Assembly: GCF_000745475.1 (NCBI RefSeq)
Contig: NZ_JQJJ01000010.1
Span: forward strand, 248,001 to 312,000
DNA from: Allobosea sp. UNC402CLCol
GTDB taxonomy: Bacteria > Pseudomonadota > Alphaproteobacteria > Rhizobiales > Beijerinckiaceae
Length of the DNA: 64,000 bases
Direction: 5' to 3'
The translations under genes were made by a program, and so were the position numbers. How positions within the stretch are numbered: position 1 is the stretch's first letter; every line of letters starts with the position of its first letter. Shown here piece after piece: positions 17,465-26,016 of this stretch. Under the pieces are notes generated by a model. It searched no databases, was not told the DNA's origin, and saw only the letters and a list, made by a program, of their open reading frames with translations.

Positions 17465-18619
17465 TCAGGCGCCTGAGGGGGCGAGCCGGAGATCGCGGAG
17501 CACGGGAGCGCCCAGCATGCCCATCGTGATCCTGAGTTCGTTGGCGAGGATGTCGAGGATCCGGCCAGCGCCTTCCGCGCCGCCGATCGCCACACCATAG
17601 AGCGGTGCGCGGCCGATCAGGACGCCGTTCGCGCCCAAAGCGAGAAAGCGGGCGATGTCGGCGCCGCGGCGCACGCCGCTATCGGCCAGGATCTCGAGAC
17701 GGCCGGCGACGGCGTCGGCGATCGCCGGCAGCACCTGGGTCGGTCCCGGCGCGCAGTCGAGGTTGCGCGCGCCATGGTTCGACACGACGATGGCGTCGAC
17801 GCCGTGCGATAAAGCCGCCTGCGCATCCTCCACCCGCAGGACGCCCTTGAGCACGAGCTTGCCGCGCCAGTGCCGGCGCAGCAGCTTCACATCCTCCCAG
17901 GTCACGTCCGCCGCCAGGCTGAGCTCGTCGGAGAGCGCGGCGCGGCCGAGCTTGGTGCGGAACCCGTCGGGGTAGTGCGCATAGGTCGGCACGCCACCCG
18001 TCGCCAGCGCCCGCAGCATGACGGAGGCCGTCCAGCGGGGATGCAGCGCCACATCGAGCCCCGCCCGCCACGAGGCCTTCAGCGGAATGCCGAAGCCGTT
18101 GCGGAGATTGTATTCGCGGTTGGGGCCGACGGCGGTGTCGACGGTCAGGACGAGGGTTTCGGCCCCGGCCGCCCAGGCGCGGTCGAGCAGCGCGAGCATG
18201 CGCTGGCGGTTCTTCCAGACATAGAGCTGGAACCAGAGCCGCGCGCCGGATTCCGCCGCGATGCGCTCGATGGCGGTGATCGACTGCGTCGAGACGCAGA
18301 AGGGAATGCCGGCGGCCGCCGCCGCTTTGGCGATGGCGATCTCGCCATCGTGCCAGACGAGGCCGGCGACGGCGGTGGGCGCGATCACCAGCGGGAGCGG
18401 CTGGCGCTGGCCGAGGATCTCGGCCTCGGTCGAACGCCGGGAGACATCGACCAGCACAGCCGGCGAAAGCCGGATCGCGTCGAGCTCACTGCGGTTGGTG
18501 GCGATGGAGACTTCGTCCTCGCTGCCGCGATCGACATATTCGAACAGGCCGTGCGGCAGACGGCGCGAAGCGGCGCGGCGCGCATCGGCGACGTTTAGGA
18601 TATGGGAGAAGGCGGTCAT
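17465..18619 (-). CDS. FMN-dependent L-2-hydroxyacid dehydrogenase/oxidase (LldD family)
   Basis: 384 residues from the ATG at 18619; the open frame runs 56 codons further upstream but that stretch lies over the neighbouring gene and is not family-like. The protein is a TIM-barrel FMN enzyme. The catalytic His lies in VSNHGARNLD near residues 281-290, and the phosphate-binding DSGVRRGADI segment near 314-323 is conserved. Relatives oxidise L-lactate, glycolate or mandelate to the 2-oxo acid. It is the last gene of an eight-gene minus-strand run with amino acid transport and D-amino acid oxidation genes, so a hydroxy analogue of an amino acid is a plausible substrate. Confidence 0.9.
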   Translation of the reverse strand: MTAFSHILNVADARRAASRRLPHGLFEYVDRGSEDEVSIATNRSELDAIRLSPAVLVDVSRRSTEAEILGQRQPLPLVIAPTAVAGLVWHDGEIAIAKAAAAAGIPFCVSTQSITAIERIAAESGARLWFQLYVWKNRQRMLALLDRAWAAGAETLVLTVDTAVGPNREYNLRNGFGIPLKASWRAGLDVALHPRWTASVMLRALATGGVPTYAHYPDGFRTKLGRAALSDELSLAADVTWEDVKLLRRHWRGKLVLKGVLRVEDAQAALSHGVDAIVVSNHGARNLDCAPGPTQVLPAIADAVAGRLEILADSGVRRGADIARFLALGANGVLIGRAPLYGVAIGGAEGAGRILDILANELRITMGMLGAPVLRDLRLAPSGA

Positions 18620-18629
18620 CGCGGCAGCG

Positions 18630-19598
18630 TCATCGTGGCAGGTCGATGCCGATGCCGCGTTCGCGGGCGCGGCCGATGACGAGATGCGCCAGCGCGAGAT
18701 CTGCGAGGGCAAAGCCCCGGAAGCAGAAGAAGGAGCGGGCGCCCGGCGCGGTCGGGTGGGCGTCGTTCGCCATCTCGACGAGATCATGGCCGAAGCGGAC
18801 CGTCGTCACCGGGTTGCCGTCGATGTCGTAGGGCGCCTGCGACTGTTCGAGGCTGTCGGTCGCCAGCACGTCGAAGGCCGGCAAGCTCTCGGGGATCCAG
18901 CTTCGGCCGATATCGACGGCGGCAGCGAAGGCGTTCGGCTTCATCAGCCGCGCATCGAGGAACGGCTTCAGCCCCGGCGCGCCCGGCACCATCGAGATGA
19001 CGATGTCGCTGCGCGCCAGCAGGGCGTCGGCATCGGCGACGATCTCGGTCGCAAGTCCGTGCTTCGAAGCGGCCTGCGCGAGACGCTCCGCCGAGGAGCG
19101 GCTGCGGCTCAAGGCCAGCGCCGTGGCCAGGCCGGGATAGAGGGCGAGGAAGGCGTCGAGATGGGCATGGGCCTGGAGGCCGCAGCCGACGAAACCGATG
19201 GTCTGGGGCGCCGGCGGCGCCATCCGCGCGGCGGCGGCGGCCGAGAGCGCGGCGGTGCGGATCAGCGTGATCTCGTCACCGTCGAGCACGGCCAGCGGCG
19301 CGCCGCTGGCATAGTCGCTGACGCAGATCAGGGCGTTGATCCCGGGCACCGGGCTGTCGGGGCCGACGGGCGCCATCGAGACCCATTTCAGTGTCGCGAT
19401 CCCCTGCGCCTGCGAGGCTGCCGTCATGGCCTGGAAGCCATGGCCGGGACCGAGCCCGAGCGCGCTTTTCGGCAGGCTGCGGTTGAGGCCGGCGGCATGG
19501 TCTCGGAAGGCCTGGAGCACGGCCTCGCGCGCCTTGCCGGGCGGGATGGCGAGGGCCTTGACGTCGCTGCGCGAGAGATAGAGCAGGCGCTCGCTCAT
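18630..19598 (-). CDS. Ornithine cyclodeaminase/mu-crystallin family protein
   Basis: 322-residue NAD(P)-binding protein of the OCD/mu-crystallin family. The Rossmann region IGFVGCGLQAHAHLDAF lies near residues 133-149, and the preceding segment SDYASGAPLAVLDGDEITLIR near 93-113 is the substrate-site signature. Members include ornithine cyclodeaminase, alanine dehydrogenase and delta1-pyrroline/piperideine-2-carboxylate reductases. The gene overlaps the DadA-like gene by four bases. Next to a D-amino acid dehydrogenase, reduction of the cyclic imine made from D-proline, D-hydroxyproline or D-lysine back to the L-form is the most attractive role, but the choice is inferred. Confidence 0.87.
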   Translation of the reverse strand: MSERLLYLSRSDVKALAIPPGKAREAVLQAFRDHAAGLNRSLPKSALGLGPGHGFQAMTAASQAQGIATLKWVSMAPVGPDSPVPGINALICVSDYASGAPLAVLDGDEITLIRTAALSAAAAARMAPPAPQTIGFVGCGLQAHAHLDAFLALYPGLATALALSRSRSSAERLAQAASKHGLATEIVADADALLARSDIVISMVPGAPGLKPFLDARLMKPNAFAAAVDIGRSWIPESLPAFDVLATDSLEQSQAPYDIDGNPVTTVRFGHDLVEMANDAHPTAPGARSFFCFRGFALADLALAHLVIGRARERGIGIDLPR

Positions 19599-20872
19599 CG
19601 GGCGAACCTCCGGGCGGAATAGGGGGTGGGATCGAAGGGCGGCTCGCGCCCGTCGATCAGCGCGGCGACGAGCCTGCCCGTCGCCGGCGCCTGGGTCAGC
19701 CCGGTATGGGCATGGCCGAAAGCATGCACGATATCGGCCGAGCCGGAAGCGATGCCGATGCAGGACAGGCCATCCGGCGTCGAGGGGCGGTTGCCCATCC
19801 AGCGGTCGATCCGGGCGGTCTCGAAGCGCTTCGCCTGCCCGGGAAACATCCTGCGGGCATAGCCGAGCAGGATGTCGGCGCGGCGCCAGTCAGGATCTGC
19901 GTCGGGATCGGCGAGCTCGACCTGCCCGGCGAGCCTCAGCCCTTGCGGCGTCGAGACGACGCCCATCTGGCCGTCCGAGGGCATCAGCCCGGCACCGAGC
20001 GCCACGCCCGGCTCGGGGATGACGACATGGTAGCCGCGCTCGGAGATCAGGGGCACGCGGTCTCCGGCGAGCCTGGCCAGCCCAGCCGAGCCGATGCCCG
20101 CCGCGATGACGGCGCGGTCGCAGGCGAGGGGGCCCCGGTCGGTCACGACGGCGCGGAGCCTGCCGCCGTCGATGACGAACCCCGTGGCGCGCGCCCCGAT
20201 GCGTTGCGCGCCGCGCGCCTCCAGCAGCCGGGCAAGCGCCGCGCAATAGGCGCCGGGATCTGCGATCTGGCCGGCATCGTCAAGCCGGGCGCCGAAGCGG
20301 TAGGCCGGCGACAGCTCCGGCTGCAGGCGGCGCAAGTCGGGCTCCTCGATCTCGCTGAAGCGGATTCCGAGCTCGCGGCGCATCGCCCAGATGCGGCTTT
20401 CGGCGGCGAAGGCGGTGCGGTCCGGATAGACATAGACCAGCCCTTCCTGCCGGATCAGGTGGCCGACACCGGCCTCGTCGGCATAGGCGCGGTGATCGGT
20501 CACTGTGTGCTTGCAGAGCGGGTAGCGCTGGCGTGCGCAGATCCCGATGCGCTCCCAGTCGCGGCCGGCGGCGATGAAGCGGGCGAGCCAGCCGGCATGG
20601 CGGGGCAGGTCGCGCCAGCGCAACGTGAACGGCCCGGTCCGGTCGAGCAGGAAGCCCGGCACCTTGCGCCAGAGACCCGGCAGGGAGATCGGCATGATCG
20701 CGCCGGGGTTGATCCAGGTCGCATTGCCGTAGGAGGCGGCCTGACGGCCGCCGGGCTCGCCCGGCTCGACCAGCAGGACATGGTGGCCGGCGCGCTGGAC
20801 CTCGAGGGCTGCGCACAGGCCGACGATTCCGGCGCCGATCACGGCGACGGTCAATGGCGCGTCCCCCGGCAT
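19595..20872 (-). CDS. FAD-dependent D-amino acid dehydrogenase-like oxidoreductase (DadA family)
   Basis: 425-residue DAO-family flavoprotein. The FAD motif GAGIVG is at residues 13-18 (VIGAGIVGLCAALEVQRAGH), and the C-terminal region with HAFGHAHTGLTQAPATGRL near 387-405 is the usual FAD-closing motif of DadA-type enzymes. Such enzymes oxidise D-amino acids, including D-alanine, D-proline and D-hydroxyproline, to imino acids and pass electrons to the membrane. It is located between the ABC ATPase gene (nine-base gap) and the OCD-like gene (four-base overlap), implying a shared mRNA and pathway. Confidence 0.9.
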   Translation of the reverse strand: MPGDAPLTVAVIGAGIVGLCAALEVQRAGHHVLLVEPGEPGGRQAASYGNATWINPGAIMPISLPGLWRKVPGFLLDRTGPFTLRWRDLPRHAGWLARFIAAGRDWERIGICARQRYPLCKHTVTDHRAYADEAGVGHLIRQEGLVYVYPDRTAFAAESRIWAMRRELGIRFSEIEEPDLRRLQPELSPAYRFGARLDDAGQIADPGAYCAALARLLEARGAQRIGARATGFVIDGGRLRAVVTDRGPLACDRAVIAAGIGSAGLARLAGDRVPLISERGYHVVIPEPGVALGAGLMPSDGQMGVVSTPQGLRLAGQVELADPDADPDWRRADILLGYARRMFPGQAKRFETARIDRWMGNRPSTPDGLSCIGIASGSADIVHAFGHAHTGLTQAPATGRLVAALIDGREPPFDPTPYSARRFAR

Positions 20873-20881
20873 CGCCCGGCC

Positions 20882-21643
20882 TCAGCCGCGATTGTGGAAG
20901 TGGCTGAGGAAAGCCCGGGTCGCTTCCTGCTTGGGTTCGCCGATCACCTCGCGCGCCGGTCCCTCCTCGACGATGACGCCGTCGCGCATGAAGACGACGC
21001 GGTCGGCGACCTCGCGGGCGAAGCCGATCTCATGGGTGACGATGATCATCGTCATGCCCTCGGCGGCGAGGTCGCGCATGACGCCGAGCACCTCCCCGAC
21101 GAGTTCGGGGTCGAGCGCGGAAGTCGCCTCGTCAAAGAGCATCACCTCCGGCTCCATCGCCAGCGCGCGTGCGATGGCGACTCGCTGCTTCTGCCCGCCC
21201 GAGAGCTTGTTGGGGAAGACGTCGACCTTGTCGCTGAGGCCGACCTTGGCGAGGAGCTTGCGGGCGAGCGCCTCCGCCTGCGGCTTCGGCATCGCCTTCA
21301 CCGAGACCGGGCCCTCCATGACGTTCTGGACCACCGTCATGTGCGGGAACAGGTTGAAGTGCTGGAAGACCATGCCGGTGTTCGAGCGGAAGCGCGCCTG
21401 CTCGCGGGTGGCCGGCAGCTTCGAGCCGTCGCCGAAGGAGAAGCTGTCCTCGCCGATGCGGACGCGGCCGCCCTCGGGCATGACGAGCAGGTTGAGGCAG
21501 CGCAGCAGGGTCGACTTGCCGGAGCCGGACGGGCCGATCAGCGCGACGACCTGGCCGGTCTCGACCTTGAGATTGATGTCCTTGAGCACGACCAGCGAGC
21601 CGAAGCTCTTGCGAAGGCCGGAGACCTCGATCCTATAGCTCAT
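20882..21643 (-). CDS. Amino acid ABC transporter ATP-binding protein (GlnQ type), second system
   Basis: 253 residues. Walker [10 protein letters not shown] is near residues 38-46, the signature LSGGQKQR near 146-153 and Walker [15 protein letters not shown] near 167-180, all intact. The extra segment [20 protein letters not shown] is a usual variable insertion in this family. It belongs to the second amino acid importer, together with one permease (10 bases upstream) and a binding protein. Downstream, the DadA-like gene starts nine bases later. Confidence 0.95.
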   Translation of the reverse strand: MSYRIEVSGLRKSFGSLVVLKDINLKVETGQVVALIGPSGSGKSTLLRCLNLLVMPEGGRVRIGEDSFSFGDGSKLPATREQARFRSNTGMVFQHFNLFPHMTVVQNVMEGPVSVKAMPKPQAEALARKLLAKVGLSDKVDVFPNKLSGGQKQRVAIARALAMEPEVMLFDEATSALDPELVGEVLGVMRDLAAEGMTMIIVTHEIGFAREVADRVVFMRDGVIVEEGPAREVIGEPKQEATRAFLSHFHNRG

Positions 21644-21653
21644 CGCCCGGCCC

Positions 21654-22319
21654 TCAATTGCTGTGCGCCAGCCGCTTTTCGGCCAGCTTGACGATCGCGG
21701 TCAGCGGCAGCAGCACGACCACGTAGATCGCGGCGACCACCGTGTAGACCTCGAGCGCGCGGTAGGTGTCCATGGCGGCAACCTGGCCCTGATAGAGCAG
21801 GTCGGGCACGGCGAGGACGGAGACGAGCGAGGTGTTCTTGAACTGGATGATCGACTGGTTCATCAGCGGCGGGATCATCCGCTTGATCGCCTGCGGCAGC
21901 ACGATCCGGCGCATCACCCGCGCCGGGGTCATGCCCAGCGCCAGCCCGGCCTCGCTTTGCCCCGGCTCGATCGAGATGATGCCGCCGCGGATCACCTCCG
22001 CATAGAACGAGCCGCCATAGAGCGTCAGCGTCACGACCGAGGCGGTGATCGCGTCGAGCTTGATGCCGGTCAGGATCGGCAGCGCGTAATAGAACCACAG
22101 CAGCAGCACGAGCAGCGGCGTCAGCCGGAACATCTCGATATAGGCCCAGGACAGCCAGCGCAGGGCCGGCGAGCGCGAGAGCTGGGCGATGCCGGCGATG
22201 AGGCCGACGACCAGGCCGAGCAGAACGACGGCGATGGTGATGCCGATCGTCACGCCGGTTCCGGTCAGGAAGATCCAGCGATAGCTCCAGACGATGTCGA
22301 AATTCCAAGTGTAGGACAT
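21654..22319 (-). CDS. Amino acid ABC transporter permease, second system
   Basis: 221 residues from the ATG at 22319; the frame extends upstream but the extra 27 codons are Arg/Pro-rich and lie over two hairpins. The protein has the polar amino acid permease signature [21 protein letters not shown] near residues 68-88 and the EAA loop [20 protein letters not shown] near 135-154. Only one permease is encoded in this system, so the channel is probably a homodimer, as in some GlnP-type importers. Confidence 0.92.
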   Translation of the reverse strand: MSYTWNFDIVWSYRWIFLTGTGVTIGITIAVVLLGLVVGLIAGIAQLSRSPALRWLSWAYIEMFRLTPLLVLLLWFYYALPILTGIKLDAITASVVTLTLYGGSFYAEVIRGGIISIEPGQSEAGLALGMTPARVMRRIVLPQAIKRMIPPLMNQSIIQFKNTSLVSVLAVPDLLYQGQVAAMDTYRALEVYTVVAAIYVVVLLPLTAIVKLAEKRLAHSN

Positions 22320-22394
22320 GCCCAACCCTGCCCGCGTGCGGCGCGGCCCTCGCGCATGAGAGCGTGTTGCCGGAGGCGGCCCGCAAAAAGCGAT

Positions 22395-22452
22395 CTGCAC
22401 GAAAGAGCGTGCAGGAAACGAAGCGGCTTCCCGCGACGGGCGCGGGAAGCCG
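22395..22452 (-). promoter_or_regulatory. Two intercistronic hairpins between binding-protein and permease genes
   Basis: Within the 141-base gap, CTGCACG (22395-22401) pairs with CGTGCAG (22408-22414), and a 12-bp perfect stem, CGGCTTCCCGCG (22424-22435) with CGCGGGAAGCCG (22441-22452), encloses a five-base loop. In transcription order the long stem comes first, eight bases after the binding-protein stop. Such hairpins after binding-protein genes commonly stabilise the upstream mRNA or partly terminate, raising receptor over transporter. The stems are seen; the role is inferred. Confidence 0.55.
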
Positions 22453-22460
22453 GAGAACCC

Positions 22461-23315
22461 TCAGAGGGTGATGCCCGCCGGAATGTCCTCGGAGGTGACG
22501 CCGACCTGCTCCAGGCTTTCGACAACGGCGCTGCGGACGAGGCCGAGGCCGCGCGCATAGACGATCCAGGTGTTGACGAAATCGCGCCAGGTCTTGTCCG
22601 ATTCGCGGCGGAAGGCCGCGTTCGAGGTCGAGCCGAAGAAGGGCTGGGGCACGACGACCTTGCCGAGGCTGGGGTCGGCCTTCACGGCGCGCACGCCGCC
22701 CATCCAGAAGATGCACTGCGCATCGACGCGGCCGGTGCGCAGCGCCAGCATCGCCTCGTTGATGGTCTTGAAGCGCGTGATCTGGGCCTTCGGGCACAAA
22801 AGCGTGGCGATCTGGTCATGGGCCGAGCCGACATCGACCGAGATCTTGACCTCGGGCTTGTTCATATCGGCCCAGCTCTTGGGCTCGAAGCCCGGCTTGG
22901 CGATGACGACCAGCGCGCTGTCATAGGCGCCGACCGAGAAATCGACCGCCATCGCGCGCTTCGGCGTCGGGTTGAGCCCGAACATGATGTCGATCTTGTC
23001 GGCCTGGAGATCGAGCACCGCATTGCCCCAGGTCGTCTCGACCAGCTCGAGCTCGACCTCCATATCCTTCGCGAGCGCGGCGCCGATCGTGTAGAAATGG
23101 CCGCTCCACTTGCCGCTGGCCGGGTCCTTGACGAACCAGGGCGCGCTCGAGGTCACGGCGCCGAGCCTGAGCTTCTTGCTGGCGATGATGCGGTCGAAGG
23201 TGTTCTTCGCCGCGCTCTGCGCGCTCGCTCCGTTGGAGGCCAGCGTGAGCGCGCCGGCTGCCACCGCTCCGGCGCCGATGAGGCCTGCCAGATCCCTGCG
23301 TGTCGTCATGTTCAT
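22461..23315 (-). CDS. Amino acid ABC transporter substrate-binding protein, second system (SBP_bac_3)
   Basis: 284-residue periplasmic receptor. The N-terminus has a twin arginine (MTTRRDLAGLIGAGAVAAG) before a hydrophobic core and an AxA-like site near residue 32, so Tat export is possible though the motif is imperfect. The mature protein carries the SBP_bac_3 pattern (KKLRLGAVTSSAPWFVKDP near 47-65; VDFSVGAY near 123-130). It is the first transporter gene after the flavoprotein gene and is followed by two hairpins and then the permease and ATPase. Ligand unknown; the flanking enzymes point to D-amino or imino acids. Confidence 0.9.
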   Translation of the reverse strand: MNMTTRRDLAGLIGAGAVAAGALTLASNGASAQSAAKNTFDRIIASKKLRLGAVTSSAPWFVKDPASGKWSGHFYTIGAALAKDMEVELELVETTWGNAVLDLQADKIDIMFGLNPTPKRAMAVDFSVGAYDSALVVIAKPGFEPKSWADMNKPEVKISVDVGSAHDQIATLLCPKAQITRFKTINEAMLALRTGRVDAQCIFWMGGVRAVKADPSLGKVVVPQPFFGSTSNAAFRRESDKTWRDFVNTWIVYARGLGLVRSAVVESLEQVGVTSEDIPAGITL

Positions 23316-23434
23316 TCTCCCGGCGTTATGAGGCGAACCCCGTCATGGCTGGTGAGGCAGGCTCCCGCTTCCCCTGCGGGCTTCCGTGACCTGCGCCCCC
23401 TCACCGAAGGCCGCAGCGGATTTTGGCGTCGTTC

Positions 23435-24862
23435 TCAGGCCGTTTTCGGTGCCAGCAGAACGCCCGGATTCATCAGGTTCTGCGGATCGAACAGCGTCTT
23501 GACCTTGTTCATCAGCTCGTAGCGCAGCGGGTCGGCGAGGCGCGCGAGCTCTTCGGTCAGCTTGCGCCCCACGCCGTGCTCGGCGCTGAAGGTTCCGCCG
23601 AAACGGGCGGCGACGTCGTGGATGGCCCGCTCGACTTCGAGCGCGAAGGCTTCCGCATCGGGCAGGGCCGCCCAGAATTCGTGCGTGAACATCAGGATGT
23701 AGTGCACATTGCCGTCGCCGAGATGGCAGACCACTTCCGTGATCGCTTGCGGGTAGCGCTCGGCCGCGACCTTGTCGGCCGCCGCGATGAAGGGGGCGAC
23801 GTGGGAGGAGCGCACGGCGACATCATGCGTGATGCTCATGCCTTCCTTCCTGTTGGCCTCGGAGACCGAATGGCGCAGGTGCCAGAACTCGGCCGCTTGC
23901 TGCTCGGAGGTCGCGATGACGGCATCGAGCACCTCGCCGGCTTCGAGCGCGGCGCCGACGACCTCCTCGAGGATCGCGGGGAGGGCGGTGGTCGCGTCCT
24001 CGCTGCCGAGCTCGATCAGGACGGACCAGGCCGGAATCTCGGGGAAGGGGAAGCGGGCCCGCTCGGCATGCTTGCGCACCAGCTCGAATTGCGAGGCGGA
24101 GACCATCTCGAAGGCCTGGATATAGGAGCCGGCGCGGTCCTGCAGCGCGGCCAGCAGCGCGACTGCGGCGGCGGGTTCGGCGACGGCGACCCAGGCATGG
24201 GCGGTGTTCGGCGTCTGCGGATGCAGCCGCAGCGCCGCGCCCGTGACGATGCCGAGCGTCCCTTCCGCGCCGATGAAGAGATGGCGCAGCATGTAGCCGG
24301 TATTGTCCTTGCGCAGCGCCGCGAGGTCCGAGAGCACGCGCCCGTCCGGCAGCACGACTTCCAGGCCGGCGACGAGATCGCGCATGGGCCCGTAGCGGAC
24401 GACGCCGGTGCCGCCGGCATTGGTCGAGATCAGCCCGCCGATCTGGGCGCTGCCCTCGCTGCCGAGATGGAGCGGGAACTGCCGCCCGGCCTCGATGGCG
24501 GCGTTGTGCAGATCGCCGAGCACGACGCCGGCATCGACGGTCGCGACGCCGGTGGCCCGGTCGACCGAGCGGATGCGGTTCATGCGGCGCAGCGACAGCA
24601 CGATGCCGGGCTTGTCGCTCCGGCCGCTGTCCGGCACGGCGCCGAAGCACAGGCCGGTATTGCCGCCGACCGGGAAGACCGGCTGGCCTTCGGCCGCGCA
24701 GAGCGCGACCACGGCGGACACCTCCGCCGTGGAAACCGGTTGGACGATGGCGAGCGCCCGGCCGCGCCGGCGCTGGCGCCAGTCGACGAGCCAGGGCTCC
24801 ATCTCGGCCGGATCGGTGATCAGGCCCTTGTCGCCGACGATGCCGCGAAGCCGCTCGATCAC
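23435..24862 (-). CDS. FAD-linked 2-hydroxyacid dehydrogenase (D-lactate/D-2-hydroxyglutarate type)
   Basis: 475 residues from a GTG start. An N-terminal FAD_binding_4 (PCMH) domain holds VFPVGGNTGLCFGAVPD near 62-78, and LGSEGSAQIGGLISTNAGG near 133-151 lines the flavin. The C-terminal FAD-oxidase_C domain has the metal-binding HLGDGNVH near 375-382 and SAEHGVGR near 423-430. Relatives oxidise D-lactate, glycolate or D-2-hydroxyglutarate. It starts 14 bases after the DapA-like gene and complements the L-specific FMN enzyme at the far end of the run, so both stereoisomers of a hydroxy acid could be converted to one oxo acid. Confidence 0.9.
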   Translation of the reverse strand: MIERLRGIVGDKGLITDPAEMEPWLVDWRQRRRGRALAIVQPVSTAEVSAVVALCAAEGQPVFPVGGNTGLCFGAVPDSGRSDKPGIVLSLRRMNRIRSVDRATGVATVDAGVVLGDLHNAAIEAGRQFPLHLGSEGSAQIGGLISTNAGGTGVVRYGPMRDLVAGLEVVLPDGRVLSDLAALRKDNTGYMLRHLFIGAEGTLGIVTGAALRLHPQTPNTAHAWVAVAEPAAAVALLAALQDRAGSYIQAFEMVSASQFELVRKHAERARFPFPEIPAWSVLIELGSEDATTALPAILEEVVGAALEAGEVLDAVIATSEQQAAEFWHLRHSVSEANRKEGMSITHDVAVRSSHVAPFIAAADKVAAERYPQAITEVVCHLGDGNVHYILMFTHEFWAALPDAEAFALEVERAIHDVAARFGGTFSAEHGVGRKLTEELARLADPLRYELMNKVKTLFDPQNLMNPGVLLAPKTA

Positions 24863-24876
24863 GATCCGCTCTCCGC

Positions 24877-25776
24877 TCAGGCGAGGCTAATGGCTTTGGC
24901 CTGCGCCGCGGCGACCTTGAGCCCGGCCAGCGTCTGGTCGCTCGGTCCGAGCAGCGGCAGGCGCACGCCGCCGACCGGCATGCCGGCAAGTGCCATATAC
25001 TCCTTCAGCGGTCCCGGATTCGTCTCGACATAGATGGCGTCGACCACCGGATCGATCTTGTCCTGCAGCTTCAGCGCCTCCTTGAGCTTGCCCTGGCGGG
25101 CAAGCGCGAAGATCTCGAGCCAGATCTTCGGATAGATGGTCGCCGACGCCAGCACGCCGCCCCGCGCGCCGAGCGCGACATGGGTGGCGAAGAGCGGCTC
25201 CTCGCCCGACAGGATCGCGATCTTGTCGCCGGCATATTTCACCGTGCGGATGAAATCGGGCATGTCGTAGGACGAGTACTTCATGCCGATGATCGAACCG
25301 TCCTCGGCCATGGCCTGCACCGTGTCGGCGAAGGCGGAGACCGTCGTGCGGCGCGGAATCTGGTAGAGCATGACCGGCAGGTCGAGTGCGTCGCGGTAGC
25401 GCCGGAAATAGGCGCGCATGCCGTCCTGCGTGCCGGGGGCGTAATAGGGCGTGACGGTCATGACCGCTGCGGCGCCGGCAGCGGCGAAGTCGCGGCCCGC
25501 TTCGAGCGCATCCTCGAAACCGGTGGCGAGCACGCCGGGAATGACCGGCTTGCCGTCGGCGGCCTCGACGCAGGCGGCGACGATGGCGCGACGCTCGTCG
25601 CGGGAGAACGCCGGATATTCGCCCGTGCCGCCGATCGGCACGATGCCGGCCGCGCCGGCCGCGAGCTGGAAACGCACCAAAGCCTGGAGGCCCTTGATGT
25701 CGACCGCGCCGTCGGCGGCGAGCGGCGTGACGATCGCGGTGTAGAGGCCGCCAAGTGTGTCGTGCGTGAGTGTCAT
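24877..25776 (-). CDS. Dihydrodipicolinate synthase/N-acetylneuraminate lyase family protein
   Basis: 299-residue class I aldolase-fold protein. The Schiff-base Lys is K166 (GMKYSS), the catalytic Tyr is Y138 (LYQIP), and the oxo-acid-binding loop GGTGEYPAF is at 49-57. This loop differs from the GTTGE of biosynthetic DapA, which argues for a catabolic member such as a 2-oxo-3-deoxy acid aldolase or the pyrroline-4-hydroxy-2-carboxylate deaminase of hydroxyproline breakdown. It is the first gene of the minus-strand run and has a good promoter candidate at 25864-25892. Function is narrowed by family and context only. Confidence 0.88.
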   Translation of the reverse strand: MTLTHDTLGGLYTAIVTPLAADGAVDIKGLQALVRFQLAAGAAGIVPIGGTGEYPAFSRDERRAIVAACVEAADGKPVIPGVLATGFEDALEAGRDFAAAGAAAVMTVTPYYAPGTQDGMRAYFRRYRDALDLPVMLYQIPRRTTVSAFADTVQAMAEDGSIIGMKYSSYDMPDFIRTVKYAGDKIAILSGEEPLFATHVALGARGGVLASATIYPKIWLEIFALARQGKLKEALKLQDKIDPVVDAIYVETNPGPLKEYMALAGMPVGGVRLPLLGPSDQTLAGLKVAAAQAKAISLA

Positions 25777-25863
25777 GCGAAACGTCCCTGCCGCGATGTC
25801 GCCTGGCCGCGCCGGCCCCTCGCCGAACGCCTCCGGACCGGTTGCCGGCGCACCATTTGCGGA

Positions 25864-25892
25864 AAATTGTTGCAGCCGGGACCAACTGTCAA
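25864..25892 (-). promoter_or_regulatory. Candidate promoter of the eight-gene minus-strand run
   Basis: On the minus strand TTGACA (25892-25887) is followed after 17 bases by CAATTT (25869-25864). It lies in an unusually A/T-rich stretch of the 240-base gap between the DapA-like gene and the divergent XRE-cupin gene. That gap is the natural place for the XRE-cupin protein to bind. Box match is strong for -35, moderate for -10. Confidence 0.45.
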
Positions 25893-26016
25893 CACAAAAA
25901 TATAAAAATGTCGGATACGAAATTTATTCGCCCATGAGCGGTGACGTTCCCTTTTCTTCCCTGCGGCCGGCGATTATGACAGGAGGTGCCATTGGGCTGG
26001 AACGAGGAGAATGGGC

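Noticed and set aside
17465..18787. Longer 440-residue version of the FMN dehydrogenase
   Set aside because: The 56 extra residues overlap the neighbouring OCD-like gene and are Arg/Ser-rich; the ATG at 18619 gives the family length.
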